A DNA stretch of 34,402 nt from contig JBDTOI010000020.1 of assembly GCA_039933315.1 (NCBI GenBank), positions 1-34,402 of the forward strand. The letters run 5' to 3'. This document shows, piece after piece, positions 8,369-16,772 of this stretch. How positions within the stretch are numbered: the first letter of the stretch is position 1; the number at the start of each line of letters is the position of its first letter. The position numbers and the translations under genes were made by a program. Under the pieces are notes generated by a model. That model was not told the DNA's origin. It saw nothing but the letters and a program-made list of their open reading frames with translations, and ran no database searches. The DNA is from DASXRU01 sp039933315 (lineage in GTDB: Bacteria > Acidobacteriota > Blastocatellia > Pyrinomonadales > Pyrinomonadaceae).

Positions 8369-8719
8369 TCACTCTTTGGCCCGCCGGTCTGTCTCCTGCA
8401 AGACTGTGCCGAAGCTGCGACCGCCAAAAGCAAACGCAGTGTGAACACGGCCCGAGGCGCCGATGCGGGCGCCACGCGCTGGGACGCCGCGACTTGTCAC
8501 CACCCAAATCTTCCCGGTGCCATCATCTAACTCATAGGCGCCGTTTCCCAGGGCACCGTAGCTGTCGGTGACCCTCCCTACTATGCCTACATCCTTGTTC
8601 TTGTACTTTGCCGGATCGGCATTGATTTTATTGATGGTTGTGCGGCTGGGACAGGCCGTCAGCAGCAATACGGTCGCTGTCACTACCGACAGCAAACCTG
8701 CTTTACGAATTGAATTCAT
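8369..8719 (-). CDS. Small lipoprotein with OB-fold-like domain
   Basis: This 116-residue protein has a clear lipoprotein signal: MNSIRKAG, a hydrophobic core and LLTAC. The mature part, INADPAKYKNKDVGIVGRV followed by YELDDGTGKIWVVTSRG and GASGRV, reads as a small OB-fold of the type that has 'DGTG' after strand 3. Function is unknown; comparable proteins may bind small ligands or nucleic acid-like polymers. The ATG at 8719 is preceded by AAGGAGA at good spacing. Confidence 0.72.
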   Translation of the reverse strand: MNSIRKAGLLSVVTATVLLLTACPSRTTINKINADPAKYKNKDVGIVGRVTDSYGALGNGAYELDDGTGKIWVVTSRGVPARGARIGASGRVHTAFAFGGRSFGTVLQETDRRAKE

Positions 8720-8857
8720 CGCGTCTCCTTTTCCTTGTGCACATAATTAGTCATGGGAGAGCGTTGAGTTTGTAACGAAGTTTAGGGTTGCCGGGCCTAA
8801 ACACCTGCTGAAGGGGCAATCAAAATAATGATGCGCCACTTCGCTAACGGTTTGTCT

Positions 8858-10366
8858 CTACTTCCCAAACCAGCCGATCGGCTTGCCGGAAAGATCCACC
8901 CAGACACTTTTCACTTCCGTGTACATCTGCAGCGCATGTTTGCCCATTTCACGGCCATAGCCTGATTGCTTGTAGCCGCCAAACGGCGAAGCCGCATTGA
9001 ACATATTGAACGTATTGATCCAGATCGTGCCGGCTCTGATTCCCCGGGCAAACCGGTGGGCGCGCACGATATCTCGGGTCCAGATCCCTGCCGACAGCCC
9101 GTAGATCGTGTCATTCGCCTGCTTAAGTAAGTCGTCCTCGTCTTTGAACGTAATCACAGAGGTGACCGGGCCAAAGATTTCTTCCTGGGCCACGCGCATT
9201 TGATTGTTACATTCGCTGAAGATTGTAGGACTGAAGAAATATCCGTTCTTAAACCCCTCTTCCAGCTGTGGCGCTTCGCCGCCAGTCAAAATTGTGGCCC
9301 CCTCGCCGCGTGCAATCCCCACATAACTCTTGATGCGGTCCAGTTGCTCCAATGAAACCTGTGGGCCCATGAGCGTTGCTTTGTCCATGGGATTGCCTAC
9401 TTTGACACCTTCAGCCTTGGCCTTGAATTTCTCGAGGAATTCATCCTTCACTTTCTCTTCGAGGAAAATCCGCGAGCCGGCGCAACAGACCTGGCCCTGG
9501 TTGAAGAAGATCCCCATCATGGCCCCGTTGACCGCCTGATCGATATTGGCGTCGGCGAAAATGATGTTAGGCGCCTTGCCGCCAAGCTCGAGAGAAACCT
9601 TCGTCAGATTATCTGCCGCGGCTTTGGCAATTAGTTTTCCCACTTCTGTCGAGCCGGTGAACGCGACCTTATCAATGCCAGGGTGCGCAGCCAGCGCAGC
9701 GCCGGCCGTTTCTCCATAGCCGGGAACAATATTCACCACGCCGTCGGGAAAACCCGCTTCCTGAATCAGCTTTGCCAGTTCCATTGCGGTGACCGGCGTC
9801 TGTTCGGCCGGCTTGAGTACCACGGTGTTGCCGGCCGCGAGCGCGGGAGCGAGTTTCCACGCCGCCATCAGGAGCGGAAAGTTCCAGGGAACAATCTGGC
9901 CGCAAACGCCCACGGGTTCGCGCAGTGTGTAGTTGAACATCTCGCCCGGCACGGGAATCGTTTCACCTTCGATCTTTGTGGCATAGCCGGCAAAGTATTC
10001 GAAGTTCTCGACGGCTTGCGGCACGTCGACATAGAGCGACTCGCGAATTGGCTTCCCGTTATCGCCGGTTTCCAGTTCAGCGATTTCGGTAGCGTGCTGC
10101 TCAATCAACTGCGAGAGCTTGTAGAGCATACGCCCCCGATCGCGCGCGCTGATTTTTGACCACTTGCCTTCGAAGGCCCGGCGCGCCGCAGCGACGGCTT
10201 TGTCGATATCGGCTTTGTCCGCTTCAGCGACCTGGGCGAAGGTCTCGCCGGTCGCCGGATTCGGGGAATCAAAAGTCTTGCCCGATTCAGCATCGACAAA
10301 TTTACCGTCAATAAAGAGCTGATACTGGCGTGGGGTTTTGGCCTCGGCCGGTTGTACAGATGACAT
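8858..10366 (-). CDS. NAD(P)-dependent aldehyde dehydrogenase (ALDH1/2-like)
   Basis: This protein of about 502 residues oxidises an aldehyde to the acid in the cytoplasm. Visible family landmarks are PWNFPLLMAAWKLAPALAAG (about 160-179), KPAEQTP (about 185), the FTGSTEVG nucleotide loop, the general-base Glu260 in SLELGGKAPNI, and the nucleophile Cys294 in FNQGQVCCAGSR. The C-terminal GGYKQSGYGREMG block is also present. The ALDH1/2-type sequence points to broad aliphatic or aromatic aldehydes; the substrate cannot be read. The start at 10366 was preferred over 10423 because GAGGAG precedes it and the extra 19 residues are unlike the family. A hicBA pair lies upstream and seems independently transcribed. 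Confidence 0.93.
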   Translation of the reverse strand: MSSVQPAEAKTPRQYQLFIDGKFVDAESGKTFDSPNPATGETFAQVAEADKADIDKAVAAARRAFEGKWSKISARDRGRMLYKLSQLIEQHATEIAELETGDNGKPIRESLYVDVPQAVENFEYFAGYATKIEGETIPVPGEMFNYTLREPVGVCGQIVPWNFPLLMAAWKLAPALAAGNTVVLKPAEQTPVTAMELAKLIQEAGFPDGVVNIVPGYGETAGAALAAHPGIDKVAFTGSTEVGKLIAKAAADNLTKVSLELGGKAPNIIFADANIDQAVNGAMMGIFFNQGQVCCAGSRIFLEEKVKDEFLEKFKAKAEGVKVGNPMDKATLMGPQVSLEQLDRIKSYVGIARGEGATILTGGEAPQLEEGFKNGYFFSPTIFSECNNQMRVAQEEIFGPVTSVITFKDEDDLLKQANDTIYGLSAGIWTRDIVRAHRFARGIRAGTIWINTFNMFNAASPFGGYKQSGYGREMGKHALQMYTEVKSVWVDLSGKPIGWFGK

Positions 10367-10499
10367 AGGAAATGGTGCTCCTCTATCTGAAAAACTGGAA
10401 AATGACGTTCCGAACTTTAGCACTGTCTTATTGCCAAAGTCTAAAGCGGCTAACTGGCTAGGGGAATCGGAGGAGATGCGGACAAAGGCAATATTAGTT

Positions 10500-10718
10500 T
10501 CAGCGGAAATCGTCCACGATCAATTTCGTGCCTTCGATAATGCTTTTCAGGGTGCCGATGGGAATGGGCTTACTGCCATGATCCGCCACAATAACCTGTC
10601 GACCATCGGGATGTCTCCACTTCTGATGGCTGCCCTTCTGGCCAACTTTCTCAAAACCGGTACGTCGCAATACGCGAATGACGTCATTCGCGTTGCAAGT
10701 AGGAAAGCGTTGGCCCAT
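10500..10718 (-). CDS. hicA: HicA family toxin (mRNA interferase)
   Basis: This 72-residue protein has the double-stranded-RNA-binding-like fold of HicA. The sequence runs NDVIRVLRRTGFEKVGQKGSHQKWRHPDGR, then VIVADHGSKPIPIGTLKSIIEG. His31 in the GSH motif corresponds to the catalytic His of characterised HicA toxins, which cleave mRNA and are neutralised by HicB. Its ATG overlaps the hicB stop by one base (TAATG), showing translational coupling with the antitoxin made first. The family is usually 60-80 residues, so this copy looks intact. Confidence 0.9.
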   Translation of the reverse strand: MGQRFPTCNANDVIRVLRRTGFEKVGQKGSHQKWRHPDGRQVIVADHGSKPIPIGTLKSIIEGTKLIVDDFR

Positions 10719-10918
10719 TAGACCGTGACTTCGACGAGCTTAGCTGAATCGTCCAAGGTTAGATTAGTCGGTTCAAACCACAACTCAAGCGCTTCCTTGG
10801 CGTTCGCAATCGCTTCTTCTTCGGTGTCGCCTGCAGAAGCGCAGCCCGGAAGCTCAGGAAAGACAGAGGAGTATCGCCCAGTCTCCGGATCCTTTTCGAC
10901 AATTAGACGCAGCTTCAT
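10718..10918 (-). CDS. hicB: HicB family antitoxin, short form
   Basis: This antitoxin of about 66 residues has the HicB partial RNase H-like fold: MKLRLIVEKDPETGRYSSVFPELPGCASAGDTEEEAIANAKEAL. The PELPGC and GDTxEEAxxNxxEA motifs are diagnostic. It lacks the C-terminal DNA-binding domain found in longer HicB proteins, so autoregulation may be absent or depend on another factor. The frame extends upstream to 11017, but that extension is unlike HicB. The ATG at 10918 gives the canonical N-terminus, has no Shine-Dalgarno sequence and lies just past a promoter-like sequence, suggesting a leaderless transcript. The hicA gene follows with one-base overlap. Confidence 0.87.
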   Translation of the reverse strand: MKLRLIVEKDPETGRYSSVFPELPGCASAGDTEEEAIANAKEALELWFEPTNLTLDDSAKLVEVTV

Positions 10919-10925
10919 GACAGCG

Positions 10926-10954
10926 ATGATAACCATACTGTCCGAAAACGTCCA
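10926..10954 (-). promoter_or_regulatory. Candidate sigma70-type promoter of hicBA
   Basis: On the minus strand TGGACG (10949-10954) and TATCAT (10926-10931) are separated by 17 bases. Transcription would begin at about 10918-10920, at or next to the hicB ATG, which fits the missing ribosome-binding site. Confidence 0.45.
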
Positions 10955-11020
10955 TTGCATTTCGGGCTTCTCCACCGGTGCTGGCATTCTCCCCCACGTT
11001 GGGAGTATGTTCTGCAAATC

Positions 11021-11908
11021 ATGACTGAAAATTCGTGGCCGTCTCTAATCCTTGAAGAATGGCAAGACACGCTGGCGACCCTTCACATGTGGGCGCAAAT
11101 CGTCGGCAAAATTCGTCTCGAACAAACCCCGCTAATCAACCACTGGTGGAATGTCCCGCTTTACGTCTCGGCGCATGGTCTGACAACCTCGCCGATGCCG
11201 TATCAAGGCCGTATCTTCGAGATTGAATTCGATTTCATCGATCATGAACTGCGAATTGACTGCAGCGACGGCGCGCTAAAGACTCTCGCGCTGCGTCCTC
11301 AGTCGGTAGCTGATTTTTATCATGAGGTGATGGCTGCTTTGCACGAACTGCGAATCGACATAGAGATTTGGCCGATGCCGGTTGAAATTCCAAACCCGAT
11401 TCGCTTCGATGAGGATCACACGCACGCTTCTTACGACGCCGAGTATGCCAATCGATTCTGGCGGGCTCTGGTGAAGATCGATGAGGTGTTCAAAGAGTTT
11501 CGCGCGCGGTTCATAGGCAAGAGTAGTCCGGTGCATTTCTGGTGGGGGAGCTTCGATCACGCAGTAACACGCTTTTCCGGCCGTCCCGCGCCACCGCGCG
11601 AAGGCGCCGACACGATCACACAAGAGGCCTATTCCCATGAAGTGATCAGTCATGGATTCTGGCCCGGCGGCAACGGCGTGCAAGCAGCTTTCTACTCGTA
11701 CACCGCCCCCGAACCCGCCGGCCTCGCCGAATCCCTGATCAAACCTGTCAACGGATTTTATAATCCGGAGATGAAGGAATTTTTGCAGCCGTACGACGCC
11801 GTGCGCCAGTCGCCTTCCCCGGAAACCGCTTTGATGGATTTTTTGCAAAGCACATACGAAGCTGGGGCCAATCTGGCCAGGTGGGACCGTGCGGCGTTGG
11901 AGCGATAA
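11021..11908 (+). CDS. DUF5996 family protein
   Basis: This 295-residue cytoplasmic protein matches the DUF5996 family: WPSLILEEWQDTLATLHMWAQIVGKIRL at the start, HWWNVPLYVSAHGLTTSPMPY, then HFWWGSFDHAVTRFSGR and SHEVISHGFWPGG. The family is widespread in soil bacteria with no established function. Conserved aromatic and His residues (HFWWGSFD, SHGFWPGG) suggest a ligand pocket. ATG 11021 was chosen over the upstream frame start at 10955 because the sequence before it overlaps the hicB promoter region and is unlike the family. It is divergent from hicBA. Confidence 0.82.
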   Translation: MTENSWPSLILEEWQDTLATLHMWAQIVGKIRLEQTPLINHWWNVPLYVSAHGLTTSPMPYQGRIFEIEFDFIDHELRIDCSDGALKTLALRPQSVADFYHEVMAALHELRIDIEIWPMPVEIPNPIRFDEDHTHASYDAEYANRFWRALVKIDEVFKEFRARFIGKSSPVHFWWGSFDHAVTRFSGRPAPPREGADTITQEAYSHEVISHGFWPGGNGVQAAFYSYTAPEPAGLAESLIKPVNGFYNPEMKEFLQPYDAVRQSPSPETALMDFLQSTYEAGANLARWDRAALER

Positions 11909-12000
11909 AGCTTGCACCAAAAATCGCCGGCTGGTTCGAAGCGGGACCACCAGAACGTCTAAAAGATCAGCATTTGTTCGTGTTGCCTCGTGAGATTTCG

Positions 12001-12057
12001 TGTGATTTCGTGGATCGTGGGCTTAGGATTCGGAGCCACACGATCCACGAACTCACA
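12001..12057. repeat. Imperfect inverted repeat (19-bp arms) in the DUF5996-acnA gap
   Basis: The arm at 12001-12019 (TGTGATTTCGTGGATCGTG) pairs with 12039-12057 with one mismatch, around a 19-base loop. The 13 bases nearest the loop are perfect. Upstream, GATTTCGTG-like words repeat directly. There is no T-tract, so it is not a classical terminator, although it lies between convergent genes. The rest of 11909-12203 holds no supportable gene. Confidence 0.7.
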
Positions 12058-12203
12058 CTAAACTGCACGAAAGAACACCAAATAAGAATTCTTTTGCAAA
12101 GCCGAGCGATAGTGTGAAGTAGCTCTTGCTCGATGAAAGAAACTGAGAAGAGTTCTTAAAGCGCAGACTTCATGAGAGCTGGATCTATGCTATCCGCCAA
12201 CAA

Positions 12204-15092
12204 CTAATAATCCGTTGTCCCGGCCAGCAGCTGGCGCAAGACATAGGGCAGAATGCCGCCATGCAGGTAGTAATCGATCTCGATCGGCGTATCGATGCGC
12301 AAAATTAACGGGACGCTCTCGCTTTCACCATTCGCGCGATGAACCGTTAACGTCACTTGCTGGCGGGGCTTCACGCCGCCTTCCAGACCAGTAACGTCGA
12401 AGACCTCAGTGCCGTCAAGATTCAGCGTCTGCGCGGTAGTGCCCTCCGCAAACTGGCAAGGCAGCACGCCCATACCAACCAGGTTACTGCGGTGAATGCG
12501 TTCAAAGCTTTGCGCAATGACAACTTTGACGCCCATTAAAGCTGTGCCTTTTGCCGCCCAGTCACGCGAGCTGCCCGTGCCGTATTCCTGACCCGCTATG
12601 ACAATCAAGGGGACGGGCTCAGCCTGATACATCATCGCCGCATCGTAAATACTCACACGCTCTCCGCTGGGTTGGTGAATGGTCACTCCGCCTTCGGTAC
12701 CCGGCACCATGAGGTTCTTAATGCGCACGTTGGCAAAGGTACCGCGCAGCATCACCTGATGATTGCCCCGCCGCGCGCCATAGCTGTTGAAGTCTTCGAT
12801 CGCGACGCCCTGGGCCTGCAGATACTTTCCCGCGGGCGAAGCCGGCTTAATCGCCCCGGCCGGACTGATGTGATCAGTGGTCACCGAATCGCCAAAAATT
12901 GCCAGCGGTCGGGCCCCGGTAACGTCGTGCATCTGGCCCACGTTTGGACCAAAGCCATCGAAATAGGGAGGCTCCTGAATGTAATTTGATTGGGGGTCCC
13001 ATTCGTAAACCTGCCCGCCGGTAGTCGGAATTTCGTTCCATAGCGGATTCTGCTCGGCAAAATCACCATACAATCGGCGATAGGTTTCACTATCGAAAGC
13101 CGATCGCATCAGCTCGCTGACCTCTTCGGTTCGCGGCCAGATGTCACGCAAGAACACATCAGCGCCATTTTGGTCCTGGCCGAGTGGCTCCTTCGTCATG
13201 TCAATACCGACCCGGCCGGCGATGGCAAAAGCAACCACCAGCGGCGGGCTCATGAGGAAGTTGGCCTTAATGCTCTGATGCACGCGAGCTTCGAAGTTTC
13301 GATTGCCCGACAGCACGCTGGCCGCGATCAGATCGTGTTCGCTCAGGACTTCTTCGATCCGGGGATCGAGCGGGCCGCTGTTCCCGATACAGGTAGTGCA
13401 GCCATATCCCACCAGGTTGAAGCCCAACTCATTCAGATACGGTTGCAGACCAGTACGTTCCAGGTACTCGGTCACCACGCGCGAGCCTGGCGCCAAAGAG
13501 TTTTTCACTGAAGGCCGCACCTTCAATCCGCGCTCAACTGCTTTCCTGGCGAGCAAGCCGGCGGCCAGCATAACGCTGGGGTTCGAAGTATTGGTGCATG
13601 AAGTAATCGCGGCGATAAGAACATCTCCGTGCCCCAGATCAATCTGCGCGCGCGGAAACTCCTCCGGCAAAACCTCCACGATGCGATCGGGCGTGGGCCG
13701 GTTATTGACCATTTCCGTTTCGGACCAGACGCTTGTGTTCTTCGCACTCAGATCGTTGGTTTTGGTTGCCGGCACGCTTTCCGGATGCTGTTCACCGCCG
13801 CCGCCAACGTGCAGCCCATCAGTTACGTGGGTGCCAATCGAGGCGCCGTGCCGCTGGGCAAGTTCTTCAGCTGTCTTGCCGTAGCCTCCTTCGGAAACCG
13901 GCTTCTGCATCAGCCAGTTGAATTGAGTCTTAAGATTCGACAGCTCGATGCGATCCTGGGGCCGCTTTGGTCCGGCCACGCTCGGTTGAATTGAAGCCAG
14001 ATCCAACTCGAGCACAATGCTGTAGTCACATTCGCCCTGCTTCGGTATGCCAAACATCCCCTGGGCCTGGTAGTAACTTCTGACCTGCTGCACGTGCTCT
14101 TCCGTGCGACCGGTTGCTTCAAGGTACAGACAGGTTTCTTCGTCCACCGGAAAGAACCCCATGGTGGCTCCATACTCAGGCGACATGTTTGCAATCGTCG
14201 CGCGATCGGTGGCAGAGAGGCTGGCCGCGCCTTCGCCATGAAACTCGACAAACTTGCCCACCACCTTCGCCTGCCGCAACATCTCCGTGACCCGCAGCAC
14301 TAAGTCCGTGGCGGTCACTCCCTCGCTCAACTTACCGTGCAGATGAACCCCTATGACGTCGGGCGTGAGAATATAAACGGGCTGCCCCAGCATCGCCGCC
14401 TCTGCTTCGATGCCGCCGACGCCCCAACCCACAATCCCCAAACCATTGATCATTGTCGTATGCGAGTCGGTGCCCACCAGTGTGTCCGGGTAGTAGGTGC
14501 CAAACTTTTCCCAGACAGACTTCGCCAGGTACTCGAGATTGACCTGATGACAGATACCTATTCCGGGCGGCACCACGCGAAACCCGTCGAACCCCTGCGT
14601 GCCCCACTTCAGGAACTGATAGCGCGAGTTGTTGCGCTTAAACTCCATCGCCATGTTCTTGGTAAACGCGTCGCTGGTGCTCGAGAAGTCCACCTGCACT
14701 GAATGATCAATCACGAGGTCAACCGGAACCAGCGGCTCGATAATTCCCGGGTTCTTTCCCAAACGCGCGCAGGCCGAACGCATAGCTGCCAGATCGACCA
14801 GCAGCGGCACTCCGGTGAAGTCCTGGAGCAACACGCGCGCAACCACGAAAGGGATTTCCGCGGTGCGCTCGGCGCCCGGGTCCCAATTAGCCAGTGCGCG
14901 TACATTGGCTTCGGTAATTCTCTTGCCGTCACAATTGCGCAGCACGGATTCCAGCACAATGCGAATGCTGACGGGGAGGCGGGAAATCGGACCAATGCCT
15001 TCCTTTTCCAATTGTGGTAGGGAAAAGAACTGGCCGGAGCGGCCGGGATTGGGTTCGAACTTTTGCAGTGAATTAAACAAACTTTGCGGCAT
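12204..15092 (-). CDS. acnA: Aconitate hydratase A (AcnA/IRP1 type)
   Basis: This protein interconverts citrate and isocitrate in the TCA cycle using a 4Fe-4S cluster. The cluster ligands are visible: Cys499 in AAITSCTNTSNP, and Cys565 and Cys568 in GYGCTTCIGNSGPL. Other family blocks are LVGTDSHTTMINGLGIVGWGVGGIEAEA (about 205-232) and, in the C-terminal swivel domain, FGDSVTTDHISPAGAI, NSYGARRGNHQVMLRGTF and GQEYGTGSSRDWAAKG. At 962 residues it is about 60-70 longer than typical AcnA. The extra length is mostly in a polar segment at about residues 400-486, just before the cluster Cys. No Shine-Dalgarno sequence precedes the ATG at 15092, but a good promoter lies about 90 bases upstream. Confidence 0.96.
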   Translation of the reverse strand: MPQSLFNSLQKFEPNPGRSGQFFSLPQLEKEGIGPISRLPVSIRIVLESVLRNCDGKRITEANVRALANWDPGAERTAEIPFVVARVLLQDFTGVPLLVDLAAMRSACARLGKNPGIIEPLVPVDLVIDHSVQVDFSSTSDAFTKNMAMEFKRNNSRYQFLKWGTQGFDGFRVVPPGIGICHQVNLEYLAKSVWEKFGTYYPDTLVGTDSHTTMINGLGIVGWGVGGIEAEAAMLGQPVYILTPDVIGVHLHGKLSEGVTATDLVLRVTEMLRQAKVVGKFVEFHGEGAASLSATDRATIANMSPEYGATMGFFPVDEETCLYLEATGRTEEHVQQVRSYYQAQGMFGIPKQGECDYSIVLELDLASIQPSVAGPKRPQDRIELSNLKTQFNWLMQKPVSEGGYGKTAEELAQRHGASIGTHVTDGLHVGGGGEQHPESVPATKTNDLSAKNTSVWSETEMVNNRPTPDRIVEVLPEEFPRAQIDLGHGDVLIAAITSCTNTSNPSVMLAAGLLARKAVERGLKVRPSVKNSLAPGSRVVTEYLERTGLQPYLNELGFNLVGYGCTTCIGNSGPLDPRIEEVLSEHDLIAASVLSGNRNFEARVHQSIKANFLMSPPLVVAFAIAGRVGIDMTKEPLGQDQNGADVFLRDIWPRTEEVSELMRSAFDSETYRRLYGDFAEQNPLWNEIPTTGGQVYEWDPQSNYIQEPPYFDGFGPNVGQMHDVTGARPLAIFGDSVTTDHISPAGAIKPASPAGKYLQAQGVAIEDFNSYGARRGNHQVMLRGTFANVRIKNLMVPGTEGGVTIHQPSGERVSIYDAAMMYQAEPVPLIVIAGQEYGTGSSRDWAAKGTALMGVKVVIAQSFERIHRSNLVGMGVLPCQFAEGTTAQTLNLDGTEVFDVTGLEGGVKPRQQVTLTVHRANGESESVPLILRIDTPIEIDYYLHGGILPYVLRQLLAGTTDY

Positions 15093-15181
15093 AGCAATTG
15101 GAGATACGTTCAGCGGGAAGGTGATAAAGCACTGGCGTAAACATCCGCAAATCTGAAGCGTAATACTGGTTCAGTAATTCA

Positions 15182-15210
15182 AGTGTAAGAGGCGCGAGGA
15201 TAATCGTCAA
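15182..15210 (-). promoter_or_regulatory. Candidate sigma70-type promoter of acnA
   Basis: On the minus strand TTGACG (15205-15210) and TACACT (15182-15187) have exactly 17 bases between them. The predicted transcription start is near 15175, giving a leader of about 80 bases before the acnA ATG. Confidence 0.55.
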
Positions 15211-15221
15211 GCCGAGGCTTA

Positions 15222-15308
15222 TGTAACGCAAACTGTTAGTTTGCGCGTGGGTCATCAAGTTGTGAAACGAGCTGAGGGCAACGCGCAGACTAACAGTTTT
15301 GCATTACA
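15222..15308. repeat. Inverted pair of CGCAAACTGTTAGTTTGCG-type palindromes
   Basis: The left unit (15222-15248) contains the hairpin CGCAAACT-GTT-AGTTTGCG. The right unit (15281-15308) is a near-complement of the left one (AGACTAACAGTTTTGC core) and is separated from it by about 32 bases. This bipartite architecture resembles REP/BIME-type elements. It sits between the divergent promoters of acnA and the DUF6335-like gene. Within 15093-15464 I see only this element and the two promoters. Confidence 0.8.
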
Positions 15309-15322
15309 GACAGCATCAAGGA

Positions 15323-15351
15323 TTGCCGATTCTGTGACGCATTGTTATAGT
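15323..15351 (+). promoter_or_regulatory. Candidate sigma70-type promoter of the DUF6335-like gene
   Basis: TTGCCG (15323-15328) and TATAGT (15346-15351, five of six consensus bases) have 17 bases between them. The predicted start of transcription is near 15358, about 105 bases before the GTG start codon. Confidence 0.5.
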
Positions 15352-15464
15352 GGCGGCGCCCCCAATCAATCATCGTTTCAGGATGCACTCTACCTTGCCC
15401 GTTACTGCTTTTTGTGCTGGCGTGAGTGTCAGAAAACAGAAGTCTCGATTCAGGAGGGAATGAC

Positions 15465-15863
15465 GTGGCTAAAGACGAATCCAACGAGTTTGAGTATTTG
15501 AGTAACGATCCCGCATATATACCCGATCCGGAAATCGAGGCCTTCATGGAGGAAGAGATTGCCCGCGCCCCGAAGGACCCGGAGCTTCTGGCCCAACGCC
15601 TGCGAAATAATACCGCCGCATCACCCAGCGACGCCGGGGGTGACCTTGATGCCACGTGGGAAGATGTAAATGAGGACGGCTCGGAAACGATTGGCGGTGA
15701 TAATCCCACCCCGGATCAATCGCTAGTGGAAGAGAACGCTCGCGCGGTGGGGGTTACTTTTGAAGACAACGAGGAGTTGGAGTTTATCGATAAGATCGAG
15801 CGTCGCGATCGTGATCGGTTTGAACTCGATCCGCGCTCCAAGGCGGACGAGGAATCGATTTGA
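15465..15863 (+). CDS. DUF6335-like acidic protein
   Basis: This is a small acidic protein of 132 residues without signal or membrane segments. The block DLDATWEDVNEDGSETIGGDNPTPDQSLVEENARAVGVTFEDNEEL, and IERRDRDRFELDPRSK at the end, match what I recall of the DUF6335 family, which is best known from cyanobacteria and has no known function. The GTG at 15465 was chosen because AGGAGGG lies seven bases upstream; an earlier GTG at 15426 would place that ribosome-binding site inside the gene. It is divergent from acnA. Confidence 0.75.
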   Translation: MAKDESNEFEYLSNDPAYIPDPEIEAFMEEEIARAPKDPELLAQRLRNNTAASPSDAGGDLDATWEDVNEDGSETIGGDNPTPDQSLVEENARAVGVTFEDNEELEFIDKIERRDRDRFELDPRSKADEESI

Positions 15864-15924
15864 GAGCCAGAGGTCAGAGGTCGGGAGTGGGAAGTGGGAG
15901 GTTTTGAGCGTAACTTCTGACTTC

Positions 15925-15996
15925 GGATCTGAGATCTGAGATCTGAAATTTGAGATCTGAGATCTGAAATTTGAGATTTGGGATTTGAGATCTCAG
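15925..15996. repeat. Degenerate heptamer array (GATCTGA/GATTTGA words)
   Basis: About 70 bases consist of tandem variants of a 7-base word: GGATCTGA, GATCTGA, GATCTGAAATTTGA and GATTTGGGATTTGA. The array begins about 60 bases after the DUF6335-like stop and ends at the stop codon of the convergent cyclophilin gene. It looks like slippage-prone simple sequence. Confidence 0.8.
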
Positions 15997-16733
15997 GGAA
16001 AATTCGCGCGCGGTTGCAGGGTCACTGTCTTAATTGAAATACTCGGATCCGGCCGCTCAGTTCCCTCCCTCACCGGCGCTCCCATAATAATCTCCGCCAC
16101 CTTAATCCCTTCGATCACCTTCCCAAACACTGTGTACTTCTTGTCAAAAGCCGCCTGTCGCTTCAGCGTCACGTAGAACTGACAATTCGCCGTGTCAAAA
16201 GCCTGCGCCTCAGTTAAGGCCGGCCGTGACCCAAATGCCGGGGACGCGCCCTTGCGCGCAGCACCCACCGTGCCTCGCTCGTAAGGCAGATCGCTGAACT
16301 CACCCGGCACATTGGGATAAGGTGAATCGCCCGTGCCGTCGTTCGAGGGATCGCTGTCTTTCGAAAGCGGGTCACCGCCCTGGATGATGCCAAGTTCCGG
16401 ATCTATACGATGGAAAATCGTACCGTCATAAAAGCGCTCGCTAATTAGTTTCTTGAATCGTTCCACCATCTTCGGCGCGATGTTTGGATAGAGCTCAATC
16501 ACGATCTTACCGTAATCGTTAGTCTCAATGACCGCCACCTCGGCATCGGGCTCCGGCTTCACGCCTGTCTTAATGTTGGTCGGCATGCCCGGATCGGCAT
16601 CCGCATCCAGGTCTTTCGAGGTACCGCCATCCTTCCCACATCCACCGAGCACTAACGCCAATAGCGCACAAATCACAAACAGAGTCCACCAGCTTTTTTT
16701 GAAGTCACATCTTATTTTCGATCCGCCTGTCAC
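15993..16733 (-). CDS. Cyclophilin-type peptidyl-prolyl isomerase, lipoprotein
   Basis: This is an envelope-anchored cyclophilin that would assist folding by isomerising Xaa-Pro bonds. A signal (FKKSWWTLFVICALLALVLGGC) ends in a lipobox with Cys, followed by an acidic linker. The cyclophilin domain runs from about residue 62: VIETNDYGKIVIELYPNIAPKMVERFKKLI, FYDGTIFHRIDPELGIIQGGDP, then NCQFYVTLKRQAAFDKKYTVFGKVIEGIKV. The catalytic Arg lies in FHRI. The GTG at 16733 is preferred to the GTG at 16742 because GGAGG ends eight bases before it, whereas the other codon overlaps that site. About 30 bases separate it from dtd upstream. Confidence 0.88.
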   Translation of the reverse strand: MTGGSKIRCDFKKSWWTLFVICALLALVLGGCGKDGGTSKDLDADADPGMPTNIKTGVKPEPDAEVAVIETNDYGKIVIELYPNIAPKMVERFKKLISERFYDGTIFHRIDPELGIIQGGDPLSKDSDPSNDGTGDSPYPNVPGEFSDLPYERGTVGAARKGASPAFGSRPALTEAQAFDTANCQFYVTLKRQAAFDKKYTVFGKVIEGIKVAEIIMGAPVREGTERPDPSISIKTVTLQPRANFP

Positions 16734-16772
16734 TACGAGCACCTCCAGTACTAAATCCCATGTTGTTAGAAC

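Noticed and set aside
13303..13884. 193-residue open frame antisense to acnA
   Set aside because: It is opposite conserved aconitase sequence including the cluster Cys; it arises from codon bias.
15051..15071. tRNA-like GGTTCGAAC word
   Set aside because: It encodes FEPNPG of aconitase; no acceptor stem or cloverleaf surrounds it.
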